The notes: generated by a model not told the origin, from the sequence alone. Counted from the first letter of the stretch, positions 1 to 12,294 are shown. The stretch is 64,000 nt of DNA from Prosopocoilus inquinatus (GCA_036172665.1 CM069876.1:9796001-9860000); one strand, 5' to 3'. A program made the numbers and translations.

Positions 1-40
1 TTCCTGAAGAAAAAAATAAATCATATCTGCTGACTTTAAA

Positions 41-962
41 GTGTTGGACAAAGTAAATCATTCAACAGTCGCTGCTTTTTTCAACGACTCTTTAAGTTTA
101 TTGTGGCCGTCTGGAATTTTATATGAAAAAGTGCTAGCGGTTTGTAGTGATGCTGCACCATATATGTGCAAAACAATGCGGGGACTGCAGGTTTTATACC
201 CAAACATGATACATGTGACCTGTTTAGCACATGGCTTACATCGAGTAGCTGATTTAGTTCGTAATCTTTATTCAAATGTTAATGTGCTAATATCATCTGT
301 GAAAAAGATTTCCCTTAAGGCACCAAGTCGTATTCAGAAGTTTCGGGAAATTTCGGGTGACATTCCACTTCCACCTGCGCCAATCATTACAAACAAGATG
401 GGGAAGTTGGATCGACGCTGCTGTGTATTACGCTGAAAATTTTGAAATTGTGAAGAAAATTGTTGATGAATTCGACTCTGAGGAAGCGCAGTGCATCGAA
501 GAAGGACAGAGTATTCTGAGAAAAAAAGGTATTCGAGAAGATTTAATTTTTATTCGAGCTAATCCGGCATGCATTTCGACTGCAATCTCCAAGCTAGAAG
601 CTAAGAGTCTATCTTTACAAGAAAGCATTCAAATAGTAGAACATGTAGTTAACGGTTTAGCAAAACTCAAGAAAAATGTTTTTATCAATAAATTAAACGA
701 AGTGCTGTCAAAGAATACGGGCTATCAGCAACTGAAGAATATAAGTGAAGTGTTGCAAAATGAATCGACCCTTAATGAAAAAAACGAACATTTAAGTGTC
801 AATGACGTTGTAAAATACGAATTTGTACCAATAGTGTCCTGCGATGTCGAGAGAGTGTTTTCTCAGTACAAAAATATTCTCGCCGACAATAGGCGCAAAT
901 TTACTTTTGAGAATTTGTTACACAATGTTGTAGTTAAATGTAATTATAATTTGTTTCTATAA
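41..962 (+). pseudogene. hAT-family transposase, frameshifted and 5'-truncated by the window
   Basis: Two overlapping open frames (41-436 and 357-962) read as one hAT-type transposase broken by an indel near 380-420. The first half has the SDAAPYM and CLAHGLHRVADLVR stretches typical of the RNase H-like core of DUF659/hAT transposases. The second half has TRWGSWIDAAVYYAENF and, at its end, the hAT C-terminal dimerisation region (FVPIVSCDVERVFSQYK). The product would cut and paste DNA, but the frame break means this copy is inactive. The DNA-binding N-terminus lies left of the window. The family call is firm; the subfamily is not resolved. Confidence 0.8.
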
Positions 963-1076
963 TAACGACTAAATAAATAATTTAGAATTAAAAAAAAGTT
1001 TTTGTTTTTTTGTAGCAAAATAATGAAGAATGTGGTAACATAAAAAATATTATTTATTCTATAAAAGTTAATTTTT

Positions 1077-1152
1077 AATGCATATTTAAGTGCATATTTT
1101 TGATGATTTTAGTGCATATGTGCATGCATATTTTGAAGTTTTTTAATGCATA
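1077..1152. repeat. TGCATA-rich cluster, probable hAT subterminal repeats
   Basis: Just 3' of the hAT reading frame the hexamer TGCATA or a close form occurs about six times in 75 bp (for example TGCATATTTAAGTGCATATT). hAT elements often carry clustered short subterminal motifs bound by the transposase. Position and spacing fit that role; the exact element end was not located. Confidence 0.4.
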
Positions 1153-1816
1153 ATTATCCTAAGCTTAGATATGAATATATTCATAAAAACTTTTTTTTGT
1201 TTTATGGCTGCGACATCGAAGAATTAGACTCGAACTTGACCTTAAAAGGAATTCAATCTAAAAGCATGCAATCACTTGTAAATTATTTAGTATCTACAAA
1301 TTAGATAAAATAAGGATACCAGGATTACAATTTCAATACTATTTGACTCAAATAGGTTTTTGTAATGTAGCGACAGCGTCACCAAATTTAATTAGAGGAT
1401 ATATTAGTCTCCGTCCGTACAAAGGCCGAAGAGACCGTCCTTCCCTGAAAAACAGAGATACTTCACGGCTCCGAAAAAGATCCTGATCGGGCGCTTCGCA
1501 CTTCATTTCATTTCGTAGATAATCACGGAATAGATAAATTTCGCTTTTAATTGTTGGATTATTTCCCAAAATACCATCGTAAAATACATAAATTTCACCC
1601 GCTCTTAAGTAAATTAATAAATGAGCATAATTTTTTACTTCAGTGATTACATTATTGAATGCCCTGCAAATTTAATTCGCATTCTATCTGTACGATTTGA
1701 AAATCGCAGCTGATTAAACACTTACAGTGTCCCCTCTATTAAATGAGGTTCACGGACAGCGTTTATAGTTTTATTGCTCTGGAAAAAGAAGCATTAAAAC
1801 GTACGAAAACGCGATA
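1153..1816. other. gene-free stretch
   Basis: AT-rich DNA between the hAT remnant and the first retrozyme-like insertion. A 73-codon minus-strand open frame (1348-1569) has no recognisable domain and no start context. I see nothing else. Confidence 0.6.
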
Positions 1817-1903
1817 TCATAAAACTTAAAAAAATTTTTTTTTTTTTTTTTTAGAAAAATTTTGTGCAAATCGTTTGTGATTGCAGTGAAAACCTCGAGC
1901 AGC

Positions 1904-1948
1904 CTCTGGACAGCTGTTTCAGCCCTGCTTGGGGCTTCTTCAGTAGAG
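1904..1948 (-). ncRNA. Hammerhead ribozyme motif, mutated stem I
   Basis: Read on the minus strand this copy has the core CUGAAGA, stem II (AGCCC with GGGCU), GAAA and the palindromic ACAGCUGU before the cleavage cytosine. The stem I base pair next to the core is lost because CTCTG has become CTCTA. It is an older or weakened copy of the motif at 2215-2259. Confidence 0.65.
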
Positions 1949-2214
1949 ACGTAGTTCGACATTCCCACTGCAGACCAAAAATGACTTGCCCAATTTATTC
2001 GCAATTGCGATGTAAGAATGATGAACAGATAAAATTGCGACATCTTACGATCGCTTTTTGACCTGACATTGCAGTAGGATAGACAAATTGAAGCGGGATT
2101 TGCTCCTAATAAGTCCCCCATGCAAGGCGGCCATGCTTGCTGTCAAAGCATAATGAAAGATTTAGAAAAATTTTGTGCAAATCGTTTTTGATTGCAGTGA
2201 AAACCTCGAGCAGC

Positions 2215-2259
2215 CTCTGGACAGCTGTTTCAGCCCTGCTTGGGGCTTCTTCAGCAGAG
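2215..2259 (-). ncRNA. Hammerhead ribozyme motif (type I, minimal stem III)
   Basis: On the minus strand every hammerhead part is in order: stem I strand CUCUG, core CUGAAGA, stem II AGCCC/GGGCU with a short loop, GAAA, a 2-bp stem III closing AGCU, then GUC as cleavage site and CAGAG pairing back to CUCUG. This matches the known consensus CUGANGA...GAAA...NUH. Type I hammerheads with 1-2 bp stem III are known from Penelope-like elements and metazoan retrozymes and are thought to work best as dimers. Activity is inferred only. Confidence 0.75.
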
Positions 2260-2602
2260 ACGTAGTTCGACATTCCCACTGCAGACCAAAAATGACTTGC
2301 CCAATTTATTCGCAATTGCGATGTAAGAATGATGAACAGATAAAATTGCGACATCTTACGATCGCTTTTTGACCTGACATTGCAGTAGGATATTTCATTA
2401 TGCTTTGACAGCAAGCATGGCCGCCTTGCATGGGGGACTTATTAGGAGCAAATCCCGCTTCAATTTGTCTATCCTACTGCAATGTCAGGTCAAAAAGCGA
2501 TCGTAAGATGTCGCAATTTTATCTGTTCATCATTCTTACATCGCAATTGCGAATAAATTGGGCAAGTCATTTTTGGTCTGCAGTGGGAATGTCGAACTAC
2601 GT

Positions 2603-2647
2603 CTCTGCTGAAGAAGCCCCAAGCAGGGCTGAAACAGCTGTCCAGAG
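2603..2647 (+). ncRNA. Hammerhead ribozyme motif (type I, minimal stem III)
   Basis: Sense-arm copy of the motif. Stem I is 2603-2607 with 2643-2647; the core is 2608-2614; stem II is 2615-2619 with 2626-2630; GAAA is 2631-2634; and the predicted cleavage follows 2642. Stem III is only A-U and C-G around AGCU, but ACAGCUGU is self-complementary and so could pair between two RNAs. With the two antisense copies, this array could produce cleaved units of 311 nt from either strand. Confidence 0.75.
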
Positions 2648-3229
2648 GCTGCTCGAGGTTTTCACTGCAATCAAAAACGATTTGCACAAAATTTTTCTAA
2701 ATCTTTCATTATGCTTTGACAGCAAGCATGGCCGCCTTGCATGGGGGACTTATTAGGAGCAAATCCCGCTTCAATTTGTCTATCCTACTGCAATGTCAGG
2801 TCAAAAAGCGATCGTAAGATGTCGCAATTTTATCTGTTCATAAAACTTAAAGTTGTAAAGTTGCGACATCTGTATTTTAATCTACACACGCTTGCGTAAC
2901 GTACTTTTCGGGGTCCTTTTTAATTAATTGTAATTTTTTTGAAATTTCTTTTAACATTTTTCTCAAAATCTACGATTTAAATTCTCTCACAGGTATTTTT
3001 TTGCGGTTTATTTAAGAATTACCTTGTATATCTTTGAAACTTTTTTCTTATGAAAGTGTGGATACGCTTTTCTTATGAAAAATCATACAGAAAAAAGTTA
3101 CGACCTAATGGAACTCCTTTTTTGCTCTTCCCTTGAAAGATGCAAGATTTAATTTTCTAAGGAGGGAAAGTAGGCGTTTTTTTTCTTTACTCTATGTTAA
3201 AGCCTAAAGTTAACAACTTATAAACCTAC

Positions 3230-5540
3230 ATTTATAGCACACTGGTGAGGAAATTTCTAGACTTATGCGAGAGCTTTGGACTAAAACAGACTATCTACTA
3301 CAAGATATGGCTCGAATTTACGCACATGCATTGATAACATCTTTACAAATACAATATCAGATCATGAAGGTCAAATCCTTGAATTTCCGACCAAAGAACA
3401 ACGCACCCTAAACTTTCGATATTCTAGGAAATACTCTTTCAGTAATAAACAAAATTTTAAGTAAAGACTGGGACCACATCCTACCCCAAAGTCAAGACAA
3501 GTCAGATATATTGTTTGATGCCTTCCTAGATACATTGTTATTTCATTTCAATAATTGTTTCCCATTAGTGAAAATAAACTTGACAAAACAAAGTAGCTCT
3601 AAGTCCGCAGCTACACCAAATTAAAGAAACGCTATTATTCATATTTGAAATCTACAAATTAACTGGTGCTGAAGAATATTATCGACTCTATACTAATTAT
3701 AAACAATTTTATAATTACATGACTGAACAGGAAAAAGAAAAATTCTAACTGGTATACTATTGGAACTGCTAACAATAAGCAAAATGCAATCTCGCAAGTT
3801 ATTAATAACGAAATAGGACGACAAAAAAAAACGAAACCAAATACCAGCCTATCTAGTGAAGATTTCAATATATTCTTCACCTCCGTTGCGAACCGAATTG
3901 CCCAAAATTTCCCTCCAAAATCTGCAGCAGCTCAAAACAACCTATCTGAAGTTAAGAAGAATGATAACTCCGTCTTCCTATGGCCTACTACACCACACGA
4001 ATCGAGAGTATAACATCCCAGATTAAACCTAAAGACACTGAAGATCACTACAATATTAACACCAAACTTCTTAAGGAAATAGGTCCGTCAATATCATATG
4101 CCTTATCAGTAATAGTTAACTCCTGCTTCATAACTGGCACATTTCCCAAAAACATAAAAATCGCTTAAGTTTTTCCCATACATAAGAAAGGCGACCCTGA
4201 TGAACCATCCAATTGTCGTCCTATATCCATCTTACCTGCTCTATCAAAAGTCGTGGAAGAAGCAATTGCCAGGAGAATTCTACATTTCGCCGTCAAACAT
4301 AACCTCCTACACGATAGACAGTTTGGCTTCAGGAAAGAACTATCTAAAGCATTTGCAATCCAAAGCGTTATTGGTTTCATAATAAAGGCCCTGGAAGAAC
4401 ATGAATACTGCGAAGCCCTCTTCATCGACTTAACGAAAGCATTCGATTGCATGCTTCACCACTCCTTCATCGCCAAAATGGAAAATTACGGATTTAGAGG
4501 AACGACATCAAAATTGTTCTCTTCTTACCTAACTGACCGCAACCAATATATCGAAAACTCCGACTCTAGAAGTTCACTAATGTCAGTTACCCGCGGCATA
4601 GCACAAGGTTCGATACTAGGTCCTCTGTTTTTTATTATTTTCGTGAATGATCTCCCATCACAGATGGAAACCTTCATCATTTTGTATGCGGACGATATCA
4701 CCGTACTAAATAGAAGTAAGGATCTTGATACAATTGTAGACTTGTCTGCTGCCTCGCCATCGAAAATAATTGATTGGTTCACCTCCAATGAGCTTTGCTT
4801 AAATAATGAGAAAACTGTAAACTGTTTACATCATCGATGAAAATTGACCCTCTCAAAATAAATTCAGTCAAATACGTTGGAATACATCTCGATTCACGGC
4901 TCAATTGGAAGCGCCACACGAAGAACTTCGTACGTAACTGGCCAAAAGCATTTACGCCATAAGAAGAATTGCTCAGACAAAGCAGCAGCTATCACTGCGT
5001 ACTATTCCCTCTTCTACTCTAGAATGTCCTACGGTATCATCTGTTGGGGTAGATCTACGGGCAGCTCAGACATTTTCTTACTCCAAAAAAAAAAGCAATA
5101 AGATCTATAGATTCTCTTTCACAAACAACACACTGCAAACCAATCTTTCAGAAACACAAGACGCGTATACATGTACCATCAATTAATTGAAACGAAAAAA
5201 CACCTTTCCGATATACCTGTGCAAGGAAGTCGACATCCATATCCTACTCGTGAAGCAGATATTAGGATAACCTCCTAATTTCTTTTAACCGATTGGTCAC
5301 CTCAGATGTGAAAAATAATGTACTCAGATTATTCAACAAACTTCCAGTAGAATGGAAAACGCTGCCGATGGAGAACTTCAAGAAAAAACTTAAAGATTAT
5401 CTTCTGTATGAATCCTTTTACTCAGTTGATGACTTCTTTGCGCGATGATCTGCATTTTTTCATTATTTCTCTTTGTTTCTTTGTTGTGACGTGTACTGTA
5501 TCAGTATTAGAATAAACTTGATGTGATTTGATTTGTTCTA
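3230..5540 (+). mobile_element. Degenerate non-LTR retrotransposon (jockey/CR1-like LINE)
   Basis: Endonuclease-like remains (around 3260-3420) are followed by reverse transcriptase remains to about 5100 and a 3' part ending near TAGAATAAACTTGATGTGAT. Several frame breaks separate the pieces. No TSD was identified. The clade is uncertain. Confidence 0.65.
4150..4840 (+). pseudogene. LINE reverse transcriptase domain, broken
   Basis: The best open part (4253-4840, 195 codons) carries ordered RT motifs: RPIS-like start, QFGFRKELS, ALFIDLTKAFDCMLH (first catalytic Asp), GIAQGSILGPLFFIIFVNDL and ILYADDITVL with the YADD catalytic box. The frame is shifted near 4200-4250 and a weaker continuation lies at 4877-5101. 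It would copy LINE RNA at the target site, but the copy cannot make a full protein. The catalytic residues themselves survive. Confidence 0.75.
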
Positions 5541-6030
5541 AACTTGTCACACATTTTAAGTTATAAATAACAAAACTTCAGGTACTCATTTATACGTTAC
5601 CAAGACAATGAATTTAAGTTTATAAACTTTTTCTCTGTGCATAATAAATGAAATATACCGGGTTAGTTAAAAGTGTGGAGGCCATTTATTGCCGTAAATA
5701 TTCATTCTAGGAAGTTATGTATTTTATGAAAGTTTTTTGGGAAATTTTTATCTACAGTTGGAATGTATTTGAATTTTTTTTTCTTCAATTGTTTTTAAGT
5801 TCCGCCTATCTGTGTGATTTTTAAAATGTAAACTGCTTAATTTTAATCTACCATTCAATAGAGTATTTCTTTCTCTTTATAATAGCAGTCTTGTTTCTTT
5901 CTTCAGAATTAAGGAGTTTCTGAGAAAAAAAAGTATTCATTTTCGGTAGTCATGCTTACGTGGGCTGCTGGAAAAGTTTCTGGAAACGGTATGAAAAAAC
6001 GCATATGAAATTTGGTAAACGATATCATTG

Positions 6031-6120
6031 TTCTTCGAAGTATTCGCCTTTGACGTCAATACACTTTTGCATACGCTCGAACCAATTTTTAAAGCACGTT
6101 TTCCACTCTAAAGATGGTAG
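6031..6120 (-). pseudogene. Detached C-terminus of the mariner transposase
   Basis: The minus strand reads LPSLEWKTCFKNWFERMQKC and then a GEYFE-type ending, the normal C-terminus of Mos1-type transposases. It is separated by about 1 kb of unrelated DNA from the rest of the gene at 7139-8002, showing that the transposase was split by an insertion or rearrangement. Confidence 0.75.
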
Positions 6121-6129
6121 ACTCCTTTC

Positions 6130-7138
6130 AGCATAAGAAGTACATGATGACTCATCGAAATCTGACCGGCGGGCTACGAACAGCTGATGAGCAGTGGCAT
6201 ACAGATTTCCATGTGAAGTGTAGGGACAGGAAAATAAATAAAAATATATTTTTGTATATTAAATGCAGCATATTTAAGCAATATAAATAATAATCATTAT
6301 TGTGGACAATATCAATAACATGCCGAACGTTGTTTATCAGACTACTATATATTTGTTTTCGAGCGAGAATGTTTCCAACATTAAATTTTTAAGTAAATAT
6401 TTGACTTTAATAAATGAAGAGTTGCGAATTAAATGAGGTGTACTATTTAAAAAAAAAATTGTCATAGTTTGTTCTAACAATTATTAATTTACAAAATATT
6501 ATAATTAATTACACCTAATATTCACACACAAGCATTGTTGTTTAATAGAGGTGGAGAACTACAATTTCGATGTTCTCGGTTAATAGCGTTCACCATCTTC
6601 TTCATCGAAAAGCAAATAATCTTCGTAATTCAAATCACCTGTGTCGACCGTGAAGGTAAGATTGTCGGTGGCATTAACAACTTTTCGATAGCTTTTGTCA
6701 CTGATCTTAGTAGCCGTTAGCAGTATTAGATTTCATTACAGGAATTGTTATACAATATTCAGCTTCGTCTTTCATGAATTCCAGCACATTAGCAGTGATT
6801 TCAGGTGCCTGGCTGTGAATTATTTATCCCTGTTTTCTTTTTGTCCATGATAATATATTGTTGCCATTAAATAACAGTACCAGACTCACAACTGCAAATT
6901 TCAGAAAACAATATTTTCAGAATTGTCAGGAAATAATTGAAAATAATTTCTCACCTCTAACAAGTAGGAATAAACAATTTGCTGTGAGGAGAACACCAAT
7001 TTGAAAATATAACAATTAAAACCACAACAAAGGAACACAAGAAATGTGCAAGAAACCTAACCACTAACGCTAAATCTGGGGGCAGGTGGGGGTAACTACT
7101 GTCACTGCGTATGCCGCGCTCCTGGACTCCGAACTCAC
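6130..7138. other. Unidentified ~1 kb insert splitting the mariner
   Basis: This DNA lies between the two parts of the mariner transposase and matches neither. Related short words (AAGTACAT near 6150 and ATGTACTT near 7187) occur at both sides. A 61-codon open frame (6535-6720) has no visible domain. The origin is unknown. Confidence 0.45.
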
Positions 7139-8002
7139 CTAAATTTTAAAAGTAGACTTGTCGGACGAAAACTCGTCTCTGCGCATTATGTACTTCTTAT
7201 AGTAAAAGCAGTCTACCTCAGAAACCAGTATCCGGAATGTTTCAACCGCTGCTTCAGCCGACGAAAATCGCTCACCACGCATTTTATTTTTGATATTTGG
7301 GAACAAAAAGAAATCATTAGGTGATAAATCAGGTGAATATGGACAATGAGTTATTGCTAAAGCCACGGTTGCTACATGTCCAATTAAACCAAAGAAACAA
7401 GCAATCATTTGCTTCGCAGCACTGCCTGAATGGACAACTTTTGTTGGTTTTGGTTCATTTTGAAATACCCAAACGATAGATTGTTGTTTACTTTCTGGCT
7501 CGTACGAATAGATCCACGTTTCGTCACCAGTAACGATGTTATAAATTAAATTTGAACGATCTCCATTGAATTTCTTGAGCATTTCTTCGCACCATTTGAC
7601 ACGACCCTGCTTTTGCGCTTCTGTTAAACTGTGTGGGATCCAACGACTGCAAAGCTTTCGTACGTTCAAATGATCATGCAAAATCTGGTGTATTGCTTTC
7701 ATGTCAATGCATAAGGATGCTTGAATCTCACGGTATGTCACATGTCGATCTCGCTCGAGCATTTCACGCACAGCATCTGCATTAGTGGCAACAACAGATG
7801 TTGATGGACGACCTTCACGAAATTCGTCACTGAGAGAGGTACATCCACGCTGGAATTCGGCAAACCAATTATAAATACTGCTCTTTGATGGTGCTTCATC
7901 TCCAAAAGCAAAATGAAGCCGATCGAGGCATTGTTTCGGCGTTAGACCACATTTGAAATCGTAAAAAATCATGGCACGAAAATTTTCACACGAGATTTCC
8001 AT
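7139..8002 (-). pseudogene. Mos1-type mariner transposase, catalytic core deleted
   Basis: The 287-residue frame starts with the mariner helix-turn-helix region (ENFRAMIFYDFKCGLTPKQC, then FQRGCTSLSDEFREGRPSTS). It has the first catalytic Asp in VTGDETWIYSY and the third in YSPDLSPNDFFLF. The stretch with the second catalytic Asp, normally between GHVATV and the HPPYSPDL box, is missing, and the two sides are fused as GHVATVALAITHCPYSPD. The C-terminus is replaced by foreign residues; the true one lies at 6031-6120. The enzyme must be inactive. Confidence 0.85.
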
Positions 8003-8618
8003 GTTTACACAAAATTACTTTTTCTCAAATGGTGTACAAGCAAAACTAGTTCACTTGGATAGGAACTGTCAATAGAATTATAGGCGAAAAACGTCAAATT
8101 TTTCAAATATGACAGTTGATAAACGCTAACTAATTCTAGTACTTCTACTAGATTCCAGAAAATTTTCCAGCAGTCCACGTATTAGCGCCATACAATGCGC
8201 TGCAGTAAATTGCACAATTGAATTTGTTGTAAACAATAACCACTGATAAAGTTACTCGCTCGAATTTATTTATCGCCTCCTCCTAATCTGGAGCTAATAA
8301 GCATGCACGGCGGGAAATGAATATTTGAACCGTCGTTTCTTTTTGGAAACCCCTGAATTCTGAAAGAAAACAAGAATGCTATTGAAAAGAAAAAAAATAC
8401 TCTACTGAATGGTAGAATAAAATTAAGAAGTTTCCATTAAAAAAATACACAAATAGGTGCAACTCAAAGCAACTCAAAAACAATTGAAGAAAAAGATTAT
8501 TCAAGTATTCTCGACTGTAGATCAAAATTTCCCAAAAAAACTTTCATGCGGGATATAATTTCCTAAAATGAATATTAACGGCAATAAATGATCGTCTCCA
8601 TACTTTTAACTAACCCTG

Positions 8619-9625
8619 TATAAATGGGTATATTATTTTATTTACATTGGCAAATAATGATCAGCGTGAACTATGTATTATTAATTCTATTTATCTATAA
8701 TTTATTATATTTCTCTTCTGACCAAATATCGAAATGGCAGACAGGTGTCAATTTTAAAAATGTATAAATCTTCATTTCATTCATAATTGGGCATATCCAG
8801 ATGAAACGGATCTTTTTCATGCGTCAAATTGTTAATTCCAGACATATTTCAGAAAGACTCTAAATATTTAATGACTGCGACTGCCACCGTCGAGTTTCCT
8901 TTACTCACGCATACATTAAGTGAATAAAATAAAAATGATTTTAGTAAGAATCTCCGTAATATCAAGTTAATAACCAATAACGTAATGTCCTCTATCCGTT
9001 TTTCATTAAATAAAAATGAGTTCGAGCATGAGATGCAACTTTTAATTCTTACCTGATTTGTCACATTACAAGTAATAATACCAAGTCAGAAGGCAAACAA
9101 ATCATCAAAATCTTCTGTAAGTTATTAATCTATGCTACGGGTACACATCAAAAATTGATACGTCTTTACACACGTAGATTATTATTATTAAATTTTGGAT
9201 TTTGTTACACCCACCCCGTTCCACTGAGAATCCGGCGGTGCCGAAGTTATTCATCACGTCACAAACTCTTGTATCTATCCGGGTAGGTAGCAAAACAAAA
9301 GTATAGAGCTCTTTCTGAATTATCTAAGTTACTTACTTTTGCAAAGATTTCACTTCTACACTTTTTTGGTTATCGATCAACTTTCATTACACGACACTTT
9401 GATGAAATCTCACTAGGTCTGTTTATAGTTCTTCACAAACTGTTCATGCACAAAAACATTTGGATGTTCATTACGGAAAAATTTAATGCATTTATCTACT
9501 GGATAGTTTCAAACACCATTAATATTTGTTTCGTTATGAATATAACTTCCGATTTCCAATATTAAAATGTTTTTCTCTAAAGAGTAAGAGCAACAGTAAT
9601 GTTCAACTAAAACTAAGAATTTGTA
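8619..9625. other. gene-free stretch
   Basis: AT-rich sequence without a convincing gene. A block at about 9200-9300 (CCGTTCCACTGAG through GGGTAGGTAGCA) shares words with 28.96-29.05 kb and may be an old dispersed repeat. Confidence 0.5.
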
Positions 9626-9790
9626 AAAAAAATTTGTTGCAAATCATTTTTGATTGCAGTGAAAACCACGAGCAGCCTCTATACACCTGCATGGAGTAGC
9701 TTATTATGTAGCAAACCCGCTTCAATTTGTTATCCTACTGCAATGTCAGGTCAAAAAGTGATCGTAGGATGGCGCTATTTTATTTGTTAA
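9626..9790 (+). mobile_element. Retrozyme-like foldback element, copy 2, ribozyme core deleted
   Basis: The left part is the antisense arm (GCAAATCATTTTTGATTGCA onward). The right part is the sense arm ending in GGCGCTATTTTAT. The outer ends match the family, but the middle, including the CUGAAGA...GAAA core, is lost. Only the stub AGCAGCCTCT of stem I remains. The target duplication is not clear here. It is a decayed copy. Confidence 0.7.
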
Positions 9791-12294
9791 GAAAATAATA
9801 AATAAATAAACTAATAATTTACTCAAAAAATACATGTAGTTCTTTAATCTTAAAATGTCAGTAGTAAGTAAGATTAGCCAACGAATAAAATACCAATTTT
9901 TTAATCATCAGACCCAGGAGCATTTCAAGCGGAAGGTTTCTTTAAATATACGAGGCACTACTAACATGCTGAAGCGATCATAGTCGGAAAAAGTTCGAAT
10001 CTTTAACGCGTCTGCCCTGTAAAAACAAAACAATAAACCAGTCGCGAAGCCCGAGAAGTCTATGCGGTACGCAATAATCACTACAGTTCTGGTCGACTGG
10101 ATATAAAAACCTGTTTACATAACCGAAACATTTCCTAATGAACACGCATTCTTTTTACAGTGACGGCTCTATAATTGATATGAATTAAATGTATTAAGCC
10201 AGTCTTTTTAAAAGTCACATTCAAGACTTATAATGTTTTCATAATTATTAATTTGAAAGAAACTATAAAGGCAATTCTGTTTCACACGTAATTTACGTCA
10301 AACGGTTGCTTCTGATGCAATGAGCGCGAGGGTGAGAGTGCCTCGGTCATACAAACCGTTCGGTGGTTTATTTAATGTTATTCCGTTTTGATTAAACTGC
10401 GAAGTTATGAAAACATTGCATAAAAATATAAATGCATTTTTTGTTTTTGCGTTTCTGTTAATGAGTAAATGGGATATTGTTCCATCAGTTATTAAATGCG
10501 TTTTATTTGATGGACGTACAAATATTTTTGATTAAAACTGCGCACATGCATTCAAAATTATATTAAATTGCTCCCATTGTTATCGAATATTCTGTGAATG
10601 GAAATGTTGGTATGAGAAATAAAAAAAAACGATTATGTATGTACCATAACACGTGAAGCATCTTTTTAAAAGGCCGCTGAAAGTGACGTACATCAAAACA
10701 ATAATTTACTTAAGAGAAAATTGAAAATGGCGCACGCATTCCGAAATAAATAAATCAATAAACAAACAACTGTAGTAACCAAGGTATGAAGTGCGAGTCT
10801 AAAGCTAATTTTTCTAATAACGGAACCTTATTTTGAGCTGTTTTAATCAGTTTTCAGTATCTTTACACAATTAAAATTAGCTTTCGTATGAATTGTTGTT
10901 GTCACACTATGTATTATACGTAACGAGTGCTTGAATAGCCTTCTAAAACGGCTGTTTTATACTATTTTACGCCTTTAATGTCCCTTCTAAAGAAAAAAGG
11001 CGATACTTTAAAGTTCAGGGAACTTTGCTGCGGTTGGTGACACTTATTTCATTATTTATTTTTTCATTTAAGCAGGCAGTGGATGACAGCTGGAAATTCA
11101 ACTTTTGACGTTTTTTCTTTTACTTGGAATTAGTAATATTGACATTATTATACATAAATTAATTACATCAACGCCATTAAACATGTTACAGTCAACAACC
11201 GTGGGACTGGTTTTGGCAACAGCGCCTCCATGGTCGCCGGTTGGTTTGCATGTAGACGTCGCAGCCTCTTTTACTTTAAATATTCTGATTTTCCCATTAG
11301 TCCGGCCATCTTGGTACAGCTAAACAACGGGAAAAGGTGGAAATACGGTTGTGCAGGTAATCTTCTCGCCATTATCGATACCGACACGTCGAAGTAGGTT
11401 GTGTGTATTGTATTATCTCGTGAATTTTTGCTGAATTTATTGCAAGTTCCGATTATAGTTATTTATGTGTCAAACTTTGTAAATAAACCTTTACGGGCGG
11501 GCTGGAGTTTATGGGGCGAGCGACGGAGCTTAATATACAGTGAGTCTAGTAAAGATTATTTACAAAGCGTGTCGCGTACAAACTTTTATTTTCACTTTCA
11601 CATGGCGACTTTTAAGTAATTTACGTAATTTTTTTATGAAAACTTTTTTTTATCGAAGGCGTTATTTCTAGCTAGACGTAGTCGTGGTGATGTATATAGA
11701 CAATCTGCTATCTACAGGCTTGTAAAATTTTACAGGTCTTTTATACAAGCCAGTAGAAGTTTTACAGGCCTGTTCCAGTAATTTACCGTTTACTTGGTTA
11801 CCATAAACAACAAAATTGACCTTAAAATGTCATTTACTAAGAAGGTGGAAATAAATACAGTTTATCTGGAATTAGATCGACTCGTCGTGCCCTGTAAAAC
11901 GCTGATGGCTTTTAGCCAACGGTCTGTTTAATTAAAACAGGTATATTCATTCATTTCAGTTATCAACATCGTTGTTTGACGTTATTTTTTTTTCTCTCTT
12001 TCATTTAGAATTGCTTTTAATTGGAGTTTTTATCGGAGTTGTATTGGATTCTTGTTCTCGACTTCGCGTTAAATAATGCCGCCAAGCCTTTATCAAATGC
12101 TTTCGTAGAATTTTTAAGATATTTGAGACGTAATTCATGACGTTTCATAACTGACACTAACAGTATATTGTTTCATTGATTGTTGTTTGGATATCCTACG
12201 ATGCATTGACACTTTTTTTTTCTGAAACTGAACATATTTACCCTGTGTGTTTAGAGTTAAGAAAGAACTCACTATACAGCAAATTAAGCAAATA
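9791..12294. other. gene-free stretch
   Basis: 2.5 kb with only short open frames (11105-11323, 11401-11619) that lack domains or codon signals. No RNA gene or repeat structure was recognised. Unannotated exons of a host gene cannot be excluded. Confidence 0.5.

Larger units (their letters stand above)
1831..2837 (+). mobile_element. Retrozyme-like foldback element, copy 1, with tandem 311-bp units
   Basis: The antisense arm holds tandem units with a period of exactly 311 bp (ribozyme motifs at 1904 and 2215). Around 2394 it turns into a sense arm (one full unit plus part of another). Positions 2470-2837 can pair with 2027-2394 around a 75-nt loop. A 14-bp target-site duplication, TCATAAAACTTAAA, flanks it at 1817-1830 and 2838-2851. 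The left end shows a T18 run, a poly(A) tail on the minus strand, so an RNA intermediate is likely. The outer ends match those of the copies at 9.6, 27 and 34 kb. Open frames inside are by-products of the repeat and are not annotated. Confidence 0.85.
5959..8179 (-). mobile_element. Mos1-like mariner, internally rearranged
   Basis: The ends read CGTGGGCTGCTGGAAAAG on the left and, inverted, CGTGGACTGCTGGAAAAT on the right, each flanked by TA (5957-5958 and 8180-8181) as expected of mariners. It carries a transposase on the minus strand that is split and partly deleted. It sits inside the older long-TIR element. Confidence 0.8.
5658..8618. mobile_element. Long-TIR element of Tc1/mariner type, interrupted by a mariner
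   Basis: About 270-bp inverted repeats face each other (5658-5935 and 8345-8618), with outer ends CCGGGTTAGTTAAAAGT and its imperfect complement, each next to TA. Taking out the mariner (5959-8179) leaves about 740 bp with no coding potential, so the host element is a non-autonomous MITE. Arm divergence suggests an old insertion. Confidence 0.7.

Noticed and set aside
1771..2756. Repeated ~100-codon frames (SQFYLFIILTS... SAEEAPSRAET...) also seen at 27 and 34 kb
   Set aside because: They are translations of the 311-bp retrozyme-like repeat. The conserved part coincides with the ribozyme fold, and the frame is open on both strands because of the repeat.
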